Shown piece by piece: positions 9,622 to 22,543 of a stretch of DNA of 64,000 nt. A program made the translations under genes and the position numbers. This DNA is from Thiohalomonas denitrificans (lineage in GTDB: Bacteria; Pseudomonadota; Gammaproteobacteria; Thiohalomonadales; Thiohalomonadaceae). The notes under the pieces were generated by a model, which did no database searches, was not told where the DNA came from, and worked only from the letters and a program-made list of their open reading frames with translations. The DNA lies in the NCBI RefSeq assembly GCF_016841685.1, contig NZ_JAENYR010000009.1, forward strand, positions 1-64,000, written 5' to 3'. How positions within the stretch are numbered: position 1 is the stretch's first letter; each line of letters opens with the position of its first letter.

Positions 9622-10851
9622 TCAGAAATTCCCCTGGAACCAGCTTTTCATACGCTGGTAGACACTGCGCAGCCCGGCCCCGGCAAAGTCCGGTGCGTGG
9701 CCACGGTTATGCTTGCCGAACAGCAACAGCCCGACGCCGGTGGAATAGATGGGATTCCGCACCACGTCGGACAGACCGGCAACGCCGTGGGGCAGCCCCA
9801 GGCGCACCGGCATGTGAAAGATCTCTTCCGCCAGCTCGACCCCGCCCTCCATCTTGGCGGTACCGCCGGTGAGCACCACGCCCGCGGCGCACAGATCCTC
9901 ATAACCGCTGCGACGCAACTCCGCCTGCACCAGTGTGAACAGTTCGTCATAGCGGGGTTCGACCACCTCCGCCAGGGTCTGCCGTTCCAGGCGCCGAGCC
10001 GGCCGATCCCCCACGCTCGGCACCTCGATAGTGTCGTCGGGGCTCGCCAGCTGGGTGAGAGCACAGGCGTACTTGATTTTGATATCCTCCGCGTGCTGTG
10101 TCGGCGTGCGCAGGGCCACGGCGATATCGTTGGTCACCTGGTCGCCGGCGATGGGTATCACCGCCGTGTGACGAATGGCCCCTTCGGTAAACACCGCGAT
10201 GTCGGTAGTGCCGCCTCCGACGTCGACCAGACACACCCCGAGTTCCTTTTCATCCTCGGAAAGGACCGCATAACTCGAGGCCAGCTGTTCGAGGATGATG
10301 TCGTCGACTTCCAGCCCGCAGCGGCGCACGCATTTGATAATATTTTGAGCGGCACTCACCGCACCGGTCACCAGATGGACCTTGGCTTCCAGGCGCACCC
10401 CGGACATGCCGACCGGTTCGCGAATGCCCTCCTGGTTGTCGATAATGAATTCCTGTGGCAACACGTGCAGGATCTTTTGATCAGCGGGAATCGCTACGGC
10501 CCGGGCGGCGTCGATCACCCGCTCCACGTCGCTCTGGTGCACCTCTTTGTCCTTGATAGCAACGATGCCGTGGGAATTGAGGCTTCGGACGTGGCTACCC
10601 GCGATCCCGGTGAACACCGAATGGATCTGACAGCCGGCCATGAGCTCCGCCTCTTCCACGGCGCGCTGAATGGACTGGACCGTGGATTCGATATTGACCA
10701 CTACTCCTTTTTTGAGACCCCGCGACGGATGCGATCCGATCCCGATGATCTCGATCTCCTGCCCGGCGGTAATCTCGCCAACGATGGCACTCACCTTGGA
10801 GGTGCCGATGTCCAGGGCGACGATCAGGTTCTTGTCCAATTTTTTCGACAT
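9622..10851 (-). CDS. ftsA: Cell division protein FtsA
   Basis: 409 aa. FtsA is an actin-like ATPase that tethers FtsZ to the membrane. The phosphate motif near the start (IVALDIGTSKV), the second motif VDVGGGTTDIAVF, and a C-terminal amphipathic tail (MKSWFQGNF) for membrane binding are visible. The frame is open to 10887, but ATG 10851 has GGAGG four bases upstream and gives the family-typical N-terminus MSKKLDKNLIVALDIG. It begins 17 bp after ftsQ. Confidence 0.97.
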   Translation of the reverse strand: MSKKLDKNLIVALDIGTSKVSAIVGEITAGQEIEIIGIGSHPSRGLKKGVVVNIESTVQSIQRAVEEAELMAGCQIHSVFTGIAGSHVRSLNSHGIVAIKDKEVHQSDVERVIDAARAVAIPADQKILHVLPQEFIIDNQEGIREPVGMSGVRLEAKVHLVTGAVSAAQNIIKCVRRCGLEVDDIILEQLASSYAVLSEDEKELGVCLVDVGGGTTDIAVFTEGAIRHTAVIPIAGDQVTNDIAVALRTPTQHAEDIKIKYACALTQLASPDDTIEVPSVGDRPARRLERQTLAEVVEPRYDELFTLVQAELRRSGYEDLCAAGVVLTGGTAKMEGGVELAEEIFHMPVRLGLPHGVAGLSDVVRNPIYSTGVGLLLFGKHNRGHAPDFAGAGLRSVYQRMKSWFQGNF

Positions 10852-10868
10852 ACCTCCACTCCCCTGCC

Positions 10869-13445
<2,577 letters not shown>

Positions 13446-13449
<4 letters not shown>

Positions 13450-14915
13450 GTATCCACCTCCAGCTGCTTTGGCAAGGCGGCTGCAATGCCGCCGATGTCG
13501 CCGGCTCCCAGCGTCAGCACCACATCGCCATCCCGCAGCACACCCAGCAGGGTCTCCGGCAGGTCTTCCCGACCGTGGACAAACACCGGGTCCACCTGGC
13601 CGCGGGCGCGGATAGCCCGACAGAGGGTGCGGCTGTCCGCACCCGCCACCGGTGTCTCGCCGGCGGCGTAGACCTCGAGCACCAGCAGGGCGTCCGCGTC
13701 GGTCAGCACTTCGGTGAAATCCTCGAACAGGTCCCGGGTGCGGGAGTAGCGGTGCGGCTGAAAGACCACTACCAGGCGACGCTCCGGCCATGCAGCACGG
13801 GCGGCCTTCAGGGTGGCCTCCACCTCTCTTGGATGGTGTCCGTAATCATCCACCAGCAGAACCTGGCCCTTGGGTGTTTGCACTTCGCCGTGGACCTGGA
13901 AGCGGCGGCCGATACCCTCGAATTTATCCAGGGCGCTTTCGATGGCCGCATCGCTGACGCCAACCTCGTGGGCAACCGCTACCGCAGCGAGGGCATTGAG
14001 GACATTGTGTTCTCCCGGCATATTGAGGGTGACGTGCAGCCACTCCTCGGCGCCGGGCCGGGCGATACGAAAGCGGGTGCGCAGGCCATCCTGCACCATA
14101 TCCACGGCACGCACGTCGGCATCGGCGCTGAAACCGTAGGTGGTTACGGGACGAGACATTTCCGGAATCAGCTCACGCACTACCGGGTCATCCAGGCAGA
14201 CCACCGCCAATCCGTAAAAAGGCAGGTGGTGAACGAATTCCACGAAGGTTTCACGCAGCTTGCCGAAGTCGCCGCCATAGGTGCCCATATGGTCCATATC
14301 GATATTGGTGACCACCGCCGTCATGGGCTGCAGATAGAGGAAAGACGCGTCGCTCTCGTCGGCTTCGGCCACCAGAAAATGGCTCGCACCCAGTCGTGCA
14401 TGACTGCCTGCGCTATTCAGGCGCCCGCCGATCACGAAGGTGGGATCGAGGCCCCCCTCGGCGAGGATGCTGGCGATCAGGCTGGTGGTGGTGGTCTTGC
14501 CATGGGTGCCGGCAACAGCGATGCCGTGACGGAAACGCATCAGTTCGGCCAGCATTTCCGCGCGGCGAACCACCGGGATGCGACGCGCCTTGGCCGCTTT
14601 CACCTCGGGGTTGGCGTCATTGACCGCCGAGGAGATCACCACCGCATCACAACCCTCGATCTGTTTGGCCTCATGACCGAGAAACAGCGTTGCGCCCAGT
14701 GCCTCCAGATGGCGGGTGACGGCGTTCTCCCGCAGGTCGGAACCGACGATCCGGTAACCGAGATTGAGCAGCACTTCGGCAATTCCACCCATTCCGGAAC
14801 CGCCGATCCCGACCATGTAGATCGAGCGAATGCGGCCCATCACCGTCTGGTTCGCGGAGTAATTGGCCCTGTTGTTGGTCCCGGAGACCAGGTCGGTTTC
14901 GCTCTCAATGCTCAT
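13446..14915 (-). CDS. murC: UDP-N-acetylmuramate--L-alanine ligase MurC
   Basis: 489 aa. MurC adds L-alanine to UDP-MurNAc. The N-terminal nucleotide-binding fold starts at [18 protein letters not shown], the ATP loop is [12 protein letters not shown], and the C-terminal domain with [13 protein letters not shown] is typical. The N-terminal extension before residue 27 is slightly longer than in E. coli; ATG 14915 overlaps the murG stop by four bases. ATG at the MGRIRS position is a possible shorter start. Confidence 0.97.
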
Positions 14916-16009
14916 ACATCACTCCCGGGACGCGCCAGTTGCAGGCACGCCCTTGTCACTTCATCTGTTGCCGCCGGCCGGGCCCCCGCCCGGGCCGACC
15001 GCGCCATTGTCAAAAGCCGCTCGCGCCCGCTGGCGGCATCGGTGGCAAATTCCTCGATCCGGGCCGACAGCCCTTCGGCCGTCAGTTCCGCCTGTGGCAC
15101 CAGCAAGGCGGCGCCGGCATCCGTCAGATAGCGGGCGTTGCGCGTCTGGTGGTCATCGACTGCATAGGGAAACGGGACCAGGATCGCCGGTGCACCGGCA
15201 GCGGCCAGCTCGCTGACGGTCAGCGCCCCGGCCCGGCAAATCACCAGATCGGCCCAGCCGTAGGCTTCGGCCATGTCCTCCAGGAAGGGGCGGACATCGG
15301 CCGTGATTCCGACGGCCGTATAGCTCTCCCGCGCCGAGGCCAGTTTCTTCTCGCCGGCCTGATGCAGAATCAGGGGCTGCCGATCGGGCGCTATCCGACC
15401 CAACGCCTCCGGAACGATGCGATTGAGGGCTTCCGCACCCTGGCTGCCGCCGATCACCAGTACCCGCAGAGAACCCGTACGGCCCGCAAAGCGATCATCC
15501 GGGCTGGGCAGCGCGGCGATCTCTTCGCGTACCGGATTGCCCACCGCCTCACCCCGTGTCAGTACATCGGGGAATGCGGTCAACACCCGATGGGCCCAGC
15601 GGGCCAGCAGCCGATTGGTGAGCCCCGCCGCGGCATTCTGCTCATGAATCAGCAAAGGAAACCCGAGCAGCTTGGCGCCCAGTCCCCCCGGGCCGGCGAC
15701 AAATCCGCCCATGCCCAATACAACGCCCGGGCGGAATCGCCGCAGTACCGCTAGCGACTGTGCCAGCGCACGCACCAGCCTGACGGGGGCCGTCAGCCAG
15801 CCCAGTGCGCCCTTACCTCGGAGCCCGGCAATGCTGATGAAATCAATCGGGAAGCCCGCTGCAGTGACCACCCGCGCCTCCATGCCGGCGCGGGTCCCCA
15901 GCCAGCGGACCTCAACGCCCTGCTCGGCGAGGGCACGCGCCACGGCAAGAGCCGGGAACACATGGCCGCCCGTACCACCGGCCATGATCAGAATGCGCGG
16001 GGCACTCAT
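14912..16009 (-). CDS. murG: UDP-GlcNAc transferase MurG (lipid II synthesis)
   Basis: 365 aa. MurG adds GlcNAc to lipid I on the inner membrane face. The N-terminal glycine-rich loop [16 protein letters not shown] and the C-terminal [10 protein letters not shown] and [16 protein letters not shown] motifs define this GT28 glycosyltransferase. ATG 16009 overlaps the ftsW stop by four bases; upstream in-frame codons have no MurG homology. Confidence 0.97.
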   Translation of the reverse strand: MSAPRILIMAGGTGGHVFPALAVARALAEQGVEVRWLGTRAGMEARVVTAAGFPIDFISIAGLRGKGALGWLTAPVRLVRALAQSLAVLRRFRPGVVLGMGGFVAGPGGLGAKLLGFPLLIHEQNAAAGLTNRLLARWAHRVLTAFPDVLTRGEAVGNPVREEIAALPSPDDRFAGRTGSLRVLVIGGSQGAEALNRIVPEALGRIAPDRQPLILHQAGEKKLASARESYTAVGITADVRPFLEDMAEAYGWADLVICRAGALTVSELAAAGAPAILVPFPYAVDDHQTRNARYLTDAGAALLVPQAELTAEGLSARIEEFATDAASGRERLLTMARSARAGARPAATDEVTRACLQLARPGSDV

Positions 16010-17184
16010 CGGCGACCTCCCCCGGACATGCCGGCCAGCTGCGTCTCCAGTCCCACCCGCAGTACCAGTGCGATCGCCATACAGCTGATCAGCATGCTGC
16101 TGCCGCCGTAGCTCATCAACGGCAGGGTGAGCCCCTTGGTGGGCAGCACGCCCATGTTGACGCCGATATTGACGACCACCTGCAGCGCAATCCACATACC
16201 GACCCCGAAGGCCAGATAGCTGCCGAACGGCTGTCCCGCTTCGGCTGCACGGCGGCCAATCCGGAATACCCGCCAGAGAAGAAGGGAAAACAGGGCCATG
16301 ACGCCCAGGGTACCCATCAGCCCGAGCTCCTCGGCCAATACCGCCAGCAGAAAATCGGTATGTGCCTCGGGGAGGTAGAAGAGCTTTTGCACGCTGCCGC
16401 CGAGACCTACCCCCAACCAGTCACCCCGCCCAAAGGCGATCAGGGCCTGGGTGAGCTGAAAGCCGCTGTTGAAAGGGTCTTCCCATGGGTTGAGAAAAGT
16501 GGTCAGTCGCTCTAGCCGATAGGGTGAAGAGACCGCCAGGACCGACAGTACCGCGCCGGCCAGTCCCACCAGCAGCGCGAACAGCCACAGACGCACACCA
16601 CCCAGGAACATCATGCCGAGCGCCGTTGCCATGAGCACGGCAGCGGCGCCAAAATCGGGTTCGACAAGGAGCAATACGGCGATCAGCGTGACCAGGGACA
16701 TGGGGATCAGGAAGCCGGCCACCGTCGTGCGCACCGCTCCGCCGTGACGCACCAGGTAACCGGACATATAGATCACCACTGCAAGTTTCACGAATTCCGA
16801 CACCTGAAAGTTGAATGGTCCCACCATCAGCCAGCGGGTACTGCCGTTTACCGTTCGTCCCAATCCCGGAATGAAGAGCACCGCCAGCAGCACTAGCCCA
16901 CCAACCAGAAGTGCCGGACCGATTTTTTCCCAGACGGAAAGCGGAACGCGCAGGACCCCGAGGGCCAGAGTGAGGCCCAGCCCGGCATAGGCGAACTGCC
17001 GCCACAGGTAATAAAAGGGCTCACCGGTTTGCCGATCGGCAATGGCTACCGAGGCCGACCCGATCATCACCAACCCCAAGGCCAGCAGCGTCACGGCAGC
17101 GCCGGCCAACGGGGTATCCATCAGCGGGCGGCCACGGCGCCGCGGCGGCATCTTCAGATCGGCTGTCAGTGCCTGAGCGGTCAT
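16006..17184 (-). CDS. ftsW: Divisome lipid II polymerase/SEDS protein FtsW
   Basis: 392 aa with about ten hydrophobic segments. FtsW polymerises glycan strands with FtsI at the septum. SEDS signatures include GSTRWLMVGPFNFQVSEFVKL and the C-terminal PTKGLTLPLMSYGGSSML. The ATG at 17184 overlaps the murD stop by four bases. Its place between murD and murG is the conserved dcw position and separates it from the paralogue RodA. Confidence 0.97.
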   Translation of the reverse strand: MTAQALTADLKMPPRRRGRPLMDTPLAGAAVTLLALGLVMIGSASVAIADRQTGEPFYYLWRQFAYAGLGLTLALGVLRVPLSVWEKIGPALLVGGLVLLAVLFIPGLGRTVNGSTRWLMVGPFNFQVSEFVKLAVVIYMSGYLVRHGGAVRTTVAGFLIPMSLVTLIAVLLLVEPDFGAAAVLMATALGMMFLGGVRLWLFALLVGLAGAVLSVLAVSSPYRLERLTTFLNPWEDPFNSGFQLTQALIAFGRGDWLGVGLGGSVQKLFYLPEAHTDFLLAVLAEELGLMGTLGVMALFSLLLWRVFRIGRRAAEAGQPFGSYLAFGVGMWIALQVVVNIGVNMGVLPTKGLTLPLMSYGGSSMLISCMAIALVLRVGLETQLAGMSGGGRR

Positions 17185-18566
17185 GCCGGCAGCCTCCCGA
17201 CCGCTTCCACGAAGGCCTCGCCCCTCTCGGCATAGCCGCCGTACATATCGAAACTCGCACAAGCGGGAGAGAGCAATACCGCATCCCCTGATCGAGCCAG
17301 ACCGGAGGCCTTGCTGACCGCCTCATCCATCGACGCGGCCCACACGATCGGCACGATCCCATCGAGCACCCGCGCAATCAGTGCGGCATCCCGCCCCAGC
17401 AGTACCGCCGCCCGTCCGCGCCGGGCGAGGATCGGAGCCAGCTCCTGGAAATCGGCACCCTTGCCGAGACCACCCGCAATCAACACCACCCGTTTTCCGG
17501 GCATTCCGGCCACCGCAGCCAGGGTGGCGCCCACATTGGTACCCTTGGAATCATTGAAAAAACGTACGCCGGCCTTTTCCGCCACCTGCTGACAACGGTG
17601 CGGCAATCCCGGGAACCTCTTGAGGGCCATCAGCATGGCATTTATCGGCAGATCGACAGCTTCACCCAGGGCCAGGGCGGCCAATGCATTGAGCCAGTTG
17701 TGCCGGCCGGCAATACGGAGTCCGGACACGTCCATCAGGGGTTCACCCCGGCGGGCCAGAGAGACAGAACCATCGCGATCGATGAGATGGTAATCAGCCC
17801 CTTCGCTCTCCCCGAAACTGATCACGCGACGTTTGGGATCGGCCATGGCGGCCACCAGCGGATCGTCACGATTGATGACCATCACCCCGCCACTATTAGG
17901 GCCGCTATCACCGCCGTTATTGAAGACCCGCTGTTTGATGGCAGCGTAAGTCGCAATATCGCCGTGGCGGTCGAGGTGATCGTCACTGACATTCAGAACC
18001 GTTGCCGCCGCCGTCTCGAGGGATTCAGTCGTCTCCAGTTGAAAGCTCGACAGTTCGAGCACGTAAAGATCGGGTTCGCTGTCGACGAGCTCGAGCGCCG
18101 GAGTTCCTATATTCCCACCCACACCAATCGTACGCCCCGCCTCCCGGCCCATTTCGGCGAGGAGGGTCGTCACCGTGCTTTTACCATTGGAGCCGGTGAT
18201 CACCGCCACCGGAGCACTGGCAGCGCGGGCAAACAGTTCGATATCGCCCAATACCGGCACCCCGGCCCTGCGGGCAGCAACGATTGCCGGCGCGTCCAGT
18301 GAGACCCCGGGGCTGACGATCAACTTGCCGGCCTTTACGAACATCGCGGGGTCAAAGGCCCCCAGGCATATTTCGGTATTCGGCTGCTCCCTCTGCAACT
18401 CCTCTCTTCCCGGCGGCGCTTGCCGGCTGTCGGCCACCATGAAAGCCTCGCCCCGGGTAGCCAGGAAGCGCGCACAGGACAGACCGGTCCGGCCAAGTCC
18501 GACGATGATCGTCGGTCCCTGTACGGCCCTGACGGTTTGCCTTGCGATGTCCTGTTGCGCAATCAA
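17181..18566 (-). CDS. murD: UDP-N-acetylmuramoylalanine--D-glutamate ligase MurD
   Basis: 461 aa. MurD adds D-glutamate to UDP-MurNAc-L-Ala. Visible motifs are the N-terminal IIVGLGRTGLSCARFL, the ATP loop ITGSNGKSTVTTL and the C-terminal LSPACASFDMYGGYAERGEAF. It starts 14 bp after mraY. Confidence 0.97.
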   Translation of the reverse strand: MIAQQDIARQTVRAVQGPTIIVGLGRTGLSCARFLATRGEAFMVADSRQAPPGREELQREQPNTEICLGAFDPAMFVKAGKLIVSPGVSLDAPAIVAARRAGVPVLGDIELFARAASAPVAVITGSNGKSTVTTLLAEMGREAGRTIGVGGNIGTPALELVDSEPDLYVLELSSFQLETTESLETAAATVLNVSDDHLDRHGDIATYAAIKQRVFNNGGDSGPNSGGVMVINRDDPLVAAMADPKRRVISFGESEGADYHLIDRDGSVSLARRGEPLMDVSGLRIAGRHNWLNALAALALGEAVDLPINAMLMALKRFPGLPHRCQQVAEKAGVRFFNDSKGTNVGATLAAVAGMPGKRVVLIAGGLGKGADFQELAPILARRGRAAVLLGRDAALIARVLDGIVPIVWAASMDEAVSKASGLARSGDAVLLSPACASFDMYGGYAERGEAFVEAVGRLPA

Positions 18567-18580
18567 TTCTTCACACTCCG

Positions 18581-19663
18581 TTATCGAATCTTCAACGAGG
18601 AAAGCCCGATGAGCACAAGGACCACCGTGATGATCCAGAAACGCACGATGACCCGCGGTTCGGGCCAGCCCTTCAATTCGAAATGGTGGTGCAGCGGGGC
18701 CATACGAAAGATCCGCCGTCCGGTGAGCTTGAAGGAAGCCACCTGCAGGATCACCGAAACGGTCTCCATCACGAACACCCCGCCCATCACCAGCAGTACC
18801 AGCTCCTGTCGCACCACGACCGCCATGGCCCCCAGCGCCGCACCCAACCCGAGGGCACCGACATCGCCCATGAACACCTGGGCCGGATAGGTGTTGAACC
18901 AGAGGAAGCCGAGGCCGGCCCCCACCAGCGCGCCGGCGATCACCACCACTTCACCCACACCCGGCACATAGGGAATACTCAGGTAGGAGGCAAAATTGAC
19001 GTTGCCGGTGACATAGGCGAACAGGCCCAGTGCCCCGCCGACCATTACCGTCGGCAGGATCGCCAGCCCGTCCAGTCCGTCGGTCAGGTTCACCGCGTTG
19101 CTGGTGCCGACGATGACGAAGTAGCTGAGGACGACAAAGCCGGCTCCCAGCGGGATGGCGATGTCCTTGAAAAAGGGCACGATGAGCTGGGTCTCGACCG
19201 GCGCCTCCGCCGTATAGAAGAGGAACAGCGCCGCACCGAGTCCCGCCACCGACTGATAAAAGTACTTCTCGCGCGCCTTGAGCCCCTCGGAACGGCGGTT
19301 CATCAGCTTGCGCCAGTCATCCACCCATCCGATGCCCCCGAACAGGAGGATGACCCCGACCACCACCCATACATGACGATTGGAAAGGTCCGCCCACAGC
19401 AAGGTGGATAAAACCACCGCAAGAATAATTAGGGCGCCGCCCATGGTGGGTGTGCCCGCCTTGGCGAGGTGGGTCTGCGGACCATCGTCCCGTACATGCT
19501 GACCGATCTGCAGTTCGGTCAGGCGCCGGATCAGTACCGGCCCCAGCACCAGGGAAAACACCAGGGCGGTCAGAGCGCCAAGAATGGCGCGCAGCGTCAG
19601 ATACTGAAAAACACTGAAGCCGGTCTGAAATTGTTCAAGATATTCGGCCAGATAAAGCAGCAT
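18581..19663 (-). CDS. mraY: Phospho-MurNAc-pentapeptide translocase MraY
   Basis: 360 aa, exactly the E. coli length. This integral membrane enzyme makes lipid I from UDP-MurNAc-pentapeptide and undecaprenyl phosphate. About ten membrane helices are evident; conserved cytosolic motifs include [20 protein letters not shown] and the C-terminal [14 protein letters not shown]. The ATG shares one base with the murF stop (TGATG). Confidence 0.98.
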   Translation of the reverse strand: MLLYLAEYLEQFQTGFSVFQYLTLRAILGALTALVFSLVLGPVLIRRLTELQIGQHVRDDGPQTHLAKAGTPTMGGALIILAVVLSTLLWADLSNRHVWVVVGVILLFGGIGWVDDWRKLMNRRSEGLKAREKYFYQSVAGLGAALFLFYTAEAPVETQLIVPFFKDIAIPLGAGFVVLSYFVIVGTSNAVNLTDGLDGLAILPTVMVGGALGLFAYVTGNVNFASYLSIPYVPGVGEVVVIAGALVGAGLGFLWFNTYPAQVFMGDVGALGLGAALGAMAVVVRQELVLLVMGGVFVMETVSVILQVASFKLTGRRIFRMAPLHHHFELKGWPEPRVIVRFWIITVVLVLIGLSSLKIR

Positions 19664-21036
19664 CAGGCATCTCCTCCCGCCAGTGCATCGACCACCCGCT
19701 CCATGCGGGCCGCCCGCGACCCCTTGACCAGGACGGTCACTTCGGGTGACAACTCCGGCCTGAGTGCCGCTACCAGCGCTTCAATAGTGTCAAAATGTCG
19801 CCCCCGTGGTCCGAACGCCTCGGCGGCAAAACGGGCCAATGGTCCGGTGGCATAGAGTGCATCGATGTGCTTCAGGCGAGCCTCATGCCCCGCTTGGGCA
19901 TGCAGTGCCGGCGCATCGTCGCCCAACTCCCCCATATCACCGAGCGCGAGCACGCGTCGTCCGGAAAGGGCGGCCAGCACCTCGATTCCCGCCCTTAGCG
20001 AGGCTGGATTGGCGTTATAGCTGTCGTCCATGAGCCGGGCTCCATTCAGTGCCGCACGCGGCACCAGCCGTCCCTTTACCGGTTCCAGTGAACCGAGGCC
20101 GGCGGCGATATCGTCACCCGAAAGACCCATCGACGTGGCGAGTGCGGCGGCGGCCAGGGCGTTCACGACATTGTGGCGACCCAGCAGCGCCAGCCGGCAT
20201 TCGAATTCGCCGTCGGGTAGCTGGAGCACCAGTCGGCTGCCGTCCGCTTTGGTACTCCAGCTGGCGGTCAGCTCTGCCTCGTGGTCAAGCCCGAAGCGCA
20301 GCACCCGCCGGTCGCCGGCGAGCTCAATCCAGAGCCGCGCAAAGTCATCATCGGCGTTAATCACCGCCGTCCCACTCTCGCCCAGGCCGGAGAAAACTTC
20401 CCCCTTCGCACGGGCCACGCCCTCCAGTGATCCGAAACCGGCGAGGTGGGCCGCCGCGGCGTTGGTAATGACCGACGCATCGGGACGGGCCAGTTCGCTC
20501 AGATAAGCGATTTCGCCGGCATGGTTCGCGCCCATTTCCACGACCGCAAAACGGTGTTCGGGGGTAAGCCGCAGCAGTGTCAGCGGCACGCCGATATCGT
20601 TGTTGAGATTGCCGTGGGTCGCCAGCACGGCGCCCTTTCGGGAGAGGATCGCGGCAGTCATCTCCTTGACGGTGGTCTTGCCGTTGGAGCCGGTGATGGC
20701 GACCAGCGGCGTCGCCAGTTCCCGCCGCCAGCCCGCGGCCAACCGTCCAAGTGCGGCCAGCGTGGAGGAAACGCGAATCTGCGGCACCTGGATCTCAGCG
20801 GGAAGAACGACCGGCTTCTCGACGAGAGCGGCGACGGCGCCTTTTTCGATCGCTGCACGGACATGGTCATGGCCGTCGTGATTAGGGCCATGCAGGGCGA
20901 TAAAGAGGCTGCCCGGAATCACCCGGCGTGAATCGGTGGTCACGCCATGGAAGACCCGGCTCTCTCCCTCGATACGGCCTTCGCACCACTCGGCGGCCCG
21001 GGCAAGAGCTGTGTGGATACCGGTCGGCTCAATCAC
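19663..21036 (-). CDS. murF: UDP-MurNAc-tripeptide--D-Ala-D-Ala ligase MurF
   Basis: 457 aa. MurF adds the D-Ala-D-Ala dipeptide made by Ddl. The N-terminal [21 protein letters not shown] loop [14 protein letters not shown] and central ADDDF are typical. It overlaps the end of murE by eight bases. Confidence 0.97.
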   Translation of the reverse strand: MIEPTGIHTALARAAEWCEGRIEGESRVFHGVTTDSRRVIPGSLFIALHGPNHDGHDHVRAAIEKGAVAALVEKPVVLPAEIQVPQIRVSSTLAALGRLAAGWRRELATPLVAITGSNGKTTVKEMTAAILSRKGAVLATHGNLNNDIGVPLTLLRLTPEHRFAVVEMGANHAGEIAYLSELARPDASVITNAAAAHLAGFGSLEGVARAKGEVFSGLGESGTAVINADDDFARLWIELAGDRRVLRFGLDHEAELTASWSTKADGSRLVLQLPDGEFECRLALLGRHNVVNALAAAALATSMGLSGDDIAAGLGSLEPVKGRLVPRAALNGARLMDDSYNANPASLRAGIEVLAALSGRRVLALGDMGELGDDAPALHAQAGHEARLKHIDALYATGPLARFAAEAFGPRGRHFDTIEALVAALRPELSPEVTVLVKGSRAARMERVVDALAGGDA

Positions 21037-22543
21037 TCGGCACCTCCTCCCCCAGCAGCCGCGCGGCGGTCTCCCGGTCGCTGAACGGCAGCGAGCGTCC
21101 GCCCATTACCTGCTCGCTTTCATGGCCCTTGCCGGCGATCACGACCACATCTCCCGGCACCGCTGCTTGCAGTGCACAGGCCATTGCCTCGCCGCGATCG
21201 CGGATCACCTGAACGGCGTCCGGATCCGCCATACCTTGCCGGATCTGCTCGATAATTAAATACGGGTCCTCATTGCGGGGATTGTCATCGGTCATTACCA
21301 CGAAATCGGCATAGCGCTCGGCAATGCGGCCCATGAGCGGACGCTTGTCCCGGTCGCGATCCCCGCCACAGCCGAACACACACCAGAGATTCCCCCGGCA
21401 GTGCTCACCGGCGGCGCGCAGCACGTGCTCCAACGCATCGGGTGTATGGGCATAATCGACCACCACCAGCGGTCGGTGTCCGCCGCCGCCAAAGCTTTCC
21501 ATCCGACCGGGCACCGTTTGTACCCGGCTCAGACGTTCAAGGGCGTCATCGAATTCGAGGCCGGCGGCCAACAAGGCGCCGAGCGCGGCCAGAAGATTGT
21601 GGGCGTTGAAGCGGCCGAGCAGCCCGGTGGCCAATGTCCCGCTGCCCCAGGGGGAGCGGATCACAAGGCTCAACCCCCTCGGCCCGAGGCGCACATCCGT
21701 ACCCAAAAGCCGCGGCGAGCGGCCGTGGCGCTCAGCCAGGCCGTAATCGATGACATTCAGGTCCACATCCAGACGGGCGAGCCAGTCGCTACCCACCGGG
21801 TCATCGGCATTGATAACGGCAGTCTTGAGGCCCGGCTGTTCAAACAGCTGCCGTTTGGCGGCGGCATAGGCCTCCATATTGCCGTGGTAGTCCAGGTGCT
21901 CATGAGTGAGGTTGGTGAACACGGCAGTATCAAACGCCACCCCGGCTACACGCTCCTGCACCAGGGCGTGGGAGGAGACCTCCATCACCAGGCGGTTGAC
22001 CCCGGCGCTGTACACGGAGTTCAGCAGCGCCTGCAGTGTCACCGGGTCCGGGGTCGTGTGTCCGGTGCTGTGCAGCGCACCGAAAACACCCGCCCCCAGC
22101 GTCCCCATCACTCCGCAGGGGGCCGAATCCTGGAGCGACGAGGCGATGAAATGACTCACCGACGTCTTGCCGTTGGTGCCGGTGACGCCGATCACATGCA
22201 TCTGCCGCGACGGCTCTCCATAGAAGCGTCCGGCAATCCGTCCCGCCCGCGAAGTCAGCTGCCGAACCTTTATCAAGGGAACCCCCTGGTAAAGGCTTGC
22301 CGGCTCGTCATCCGCCGATTCCGTGAGAATGGCAGCGGCGCCTCTGGCAACGGCACTCTCCACGTATTCGAGGCCATGCCGGGAGTGGCCGGACAGGGCC
22401 AGGAATAGCCCGCCCTCGACCACCCGCCGGCTGTCGAGGGCGATACCGGACACCATGACCGAGGCGAACCGGCCGGGATCGGCCAGCTCCGTCAGCAATT
22501 CGCCGAGGCGGATTCCGGGCGTCTGAATCGACGCGGCCATCAT
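21029..22543 (-). CDS. murE: UDP-MurNAc-L-Ala-D-Glu--2,6-diaminopimelate ligase MurE
   Basis: 504 aa. MurE adds the third residue of the peptide stem. The ATP loop is GVTGTNGKTSVSHF. The substrate motif DNPR (in TDDNPRNEDP) marks meso-diaminopimelate rather than lysine, as expected for a Gram-negative. The start codon overlaps the ftsI stop by four bases; the following ATG is an alternative start one residue in. Confidence 0.97.
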   Translation of the reverse strand: MMAASIQTPGIRLGELLTELADPGRFASVMVSGIALDSRRVVEGGLFLALSGHSRHGLEYVESAVARGAAAILTESADDEPASLYQGVPLIKVRQLTSRAGRIAGRFYGEPSRQMHVIGVTGTNGKTSVSHFIASSLQDSAPCGVMGTLGAGVFGALHSTGHTTPDPVTLQALLNSVYSAGVNRLVMEVSSHALVQERVAGVAFDTAVFTNLTHEHLDYHGNMEAYAAAKRQLFEQPGLKTAVINADDPVGSDWLARLDVDLNVIDYGLAERHGRSPRLLGTDVRLGPRGLSLVIRSPWGSGTLATGLLGRFNAHNLLAALGALLAAGLEFDDALERLSRVQTVPGRMESFGGGGHRPLVVVDYAHTPDALEHVLRAAGEHCRGNLWCVFGCGGDRDRDKRPLMGRIAERYADFVVMTDDNPRNEDPYLIIEQIRQGMADPDAVQVIRDRGEAMACALQAAVPGDVVVIAGKGHESEQVMGGRSLPFSDRETAARLLGEEVPSD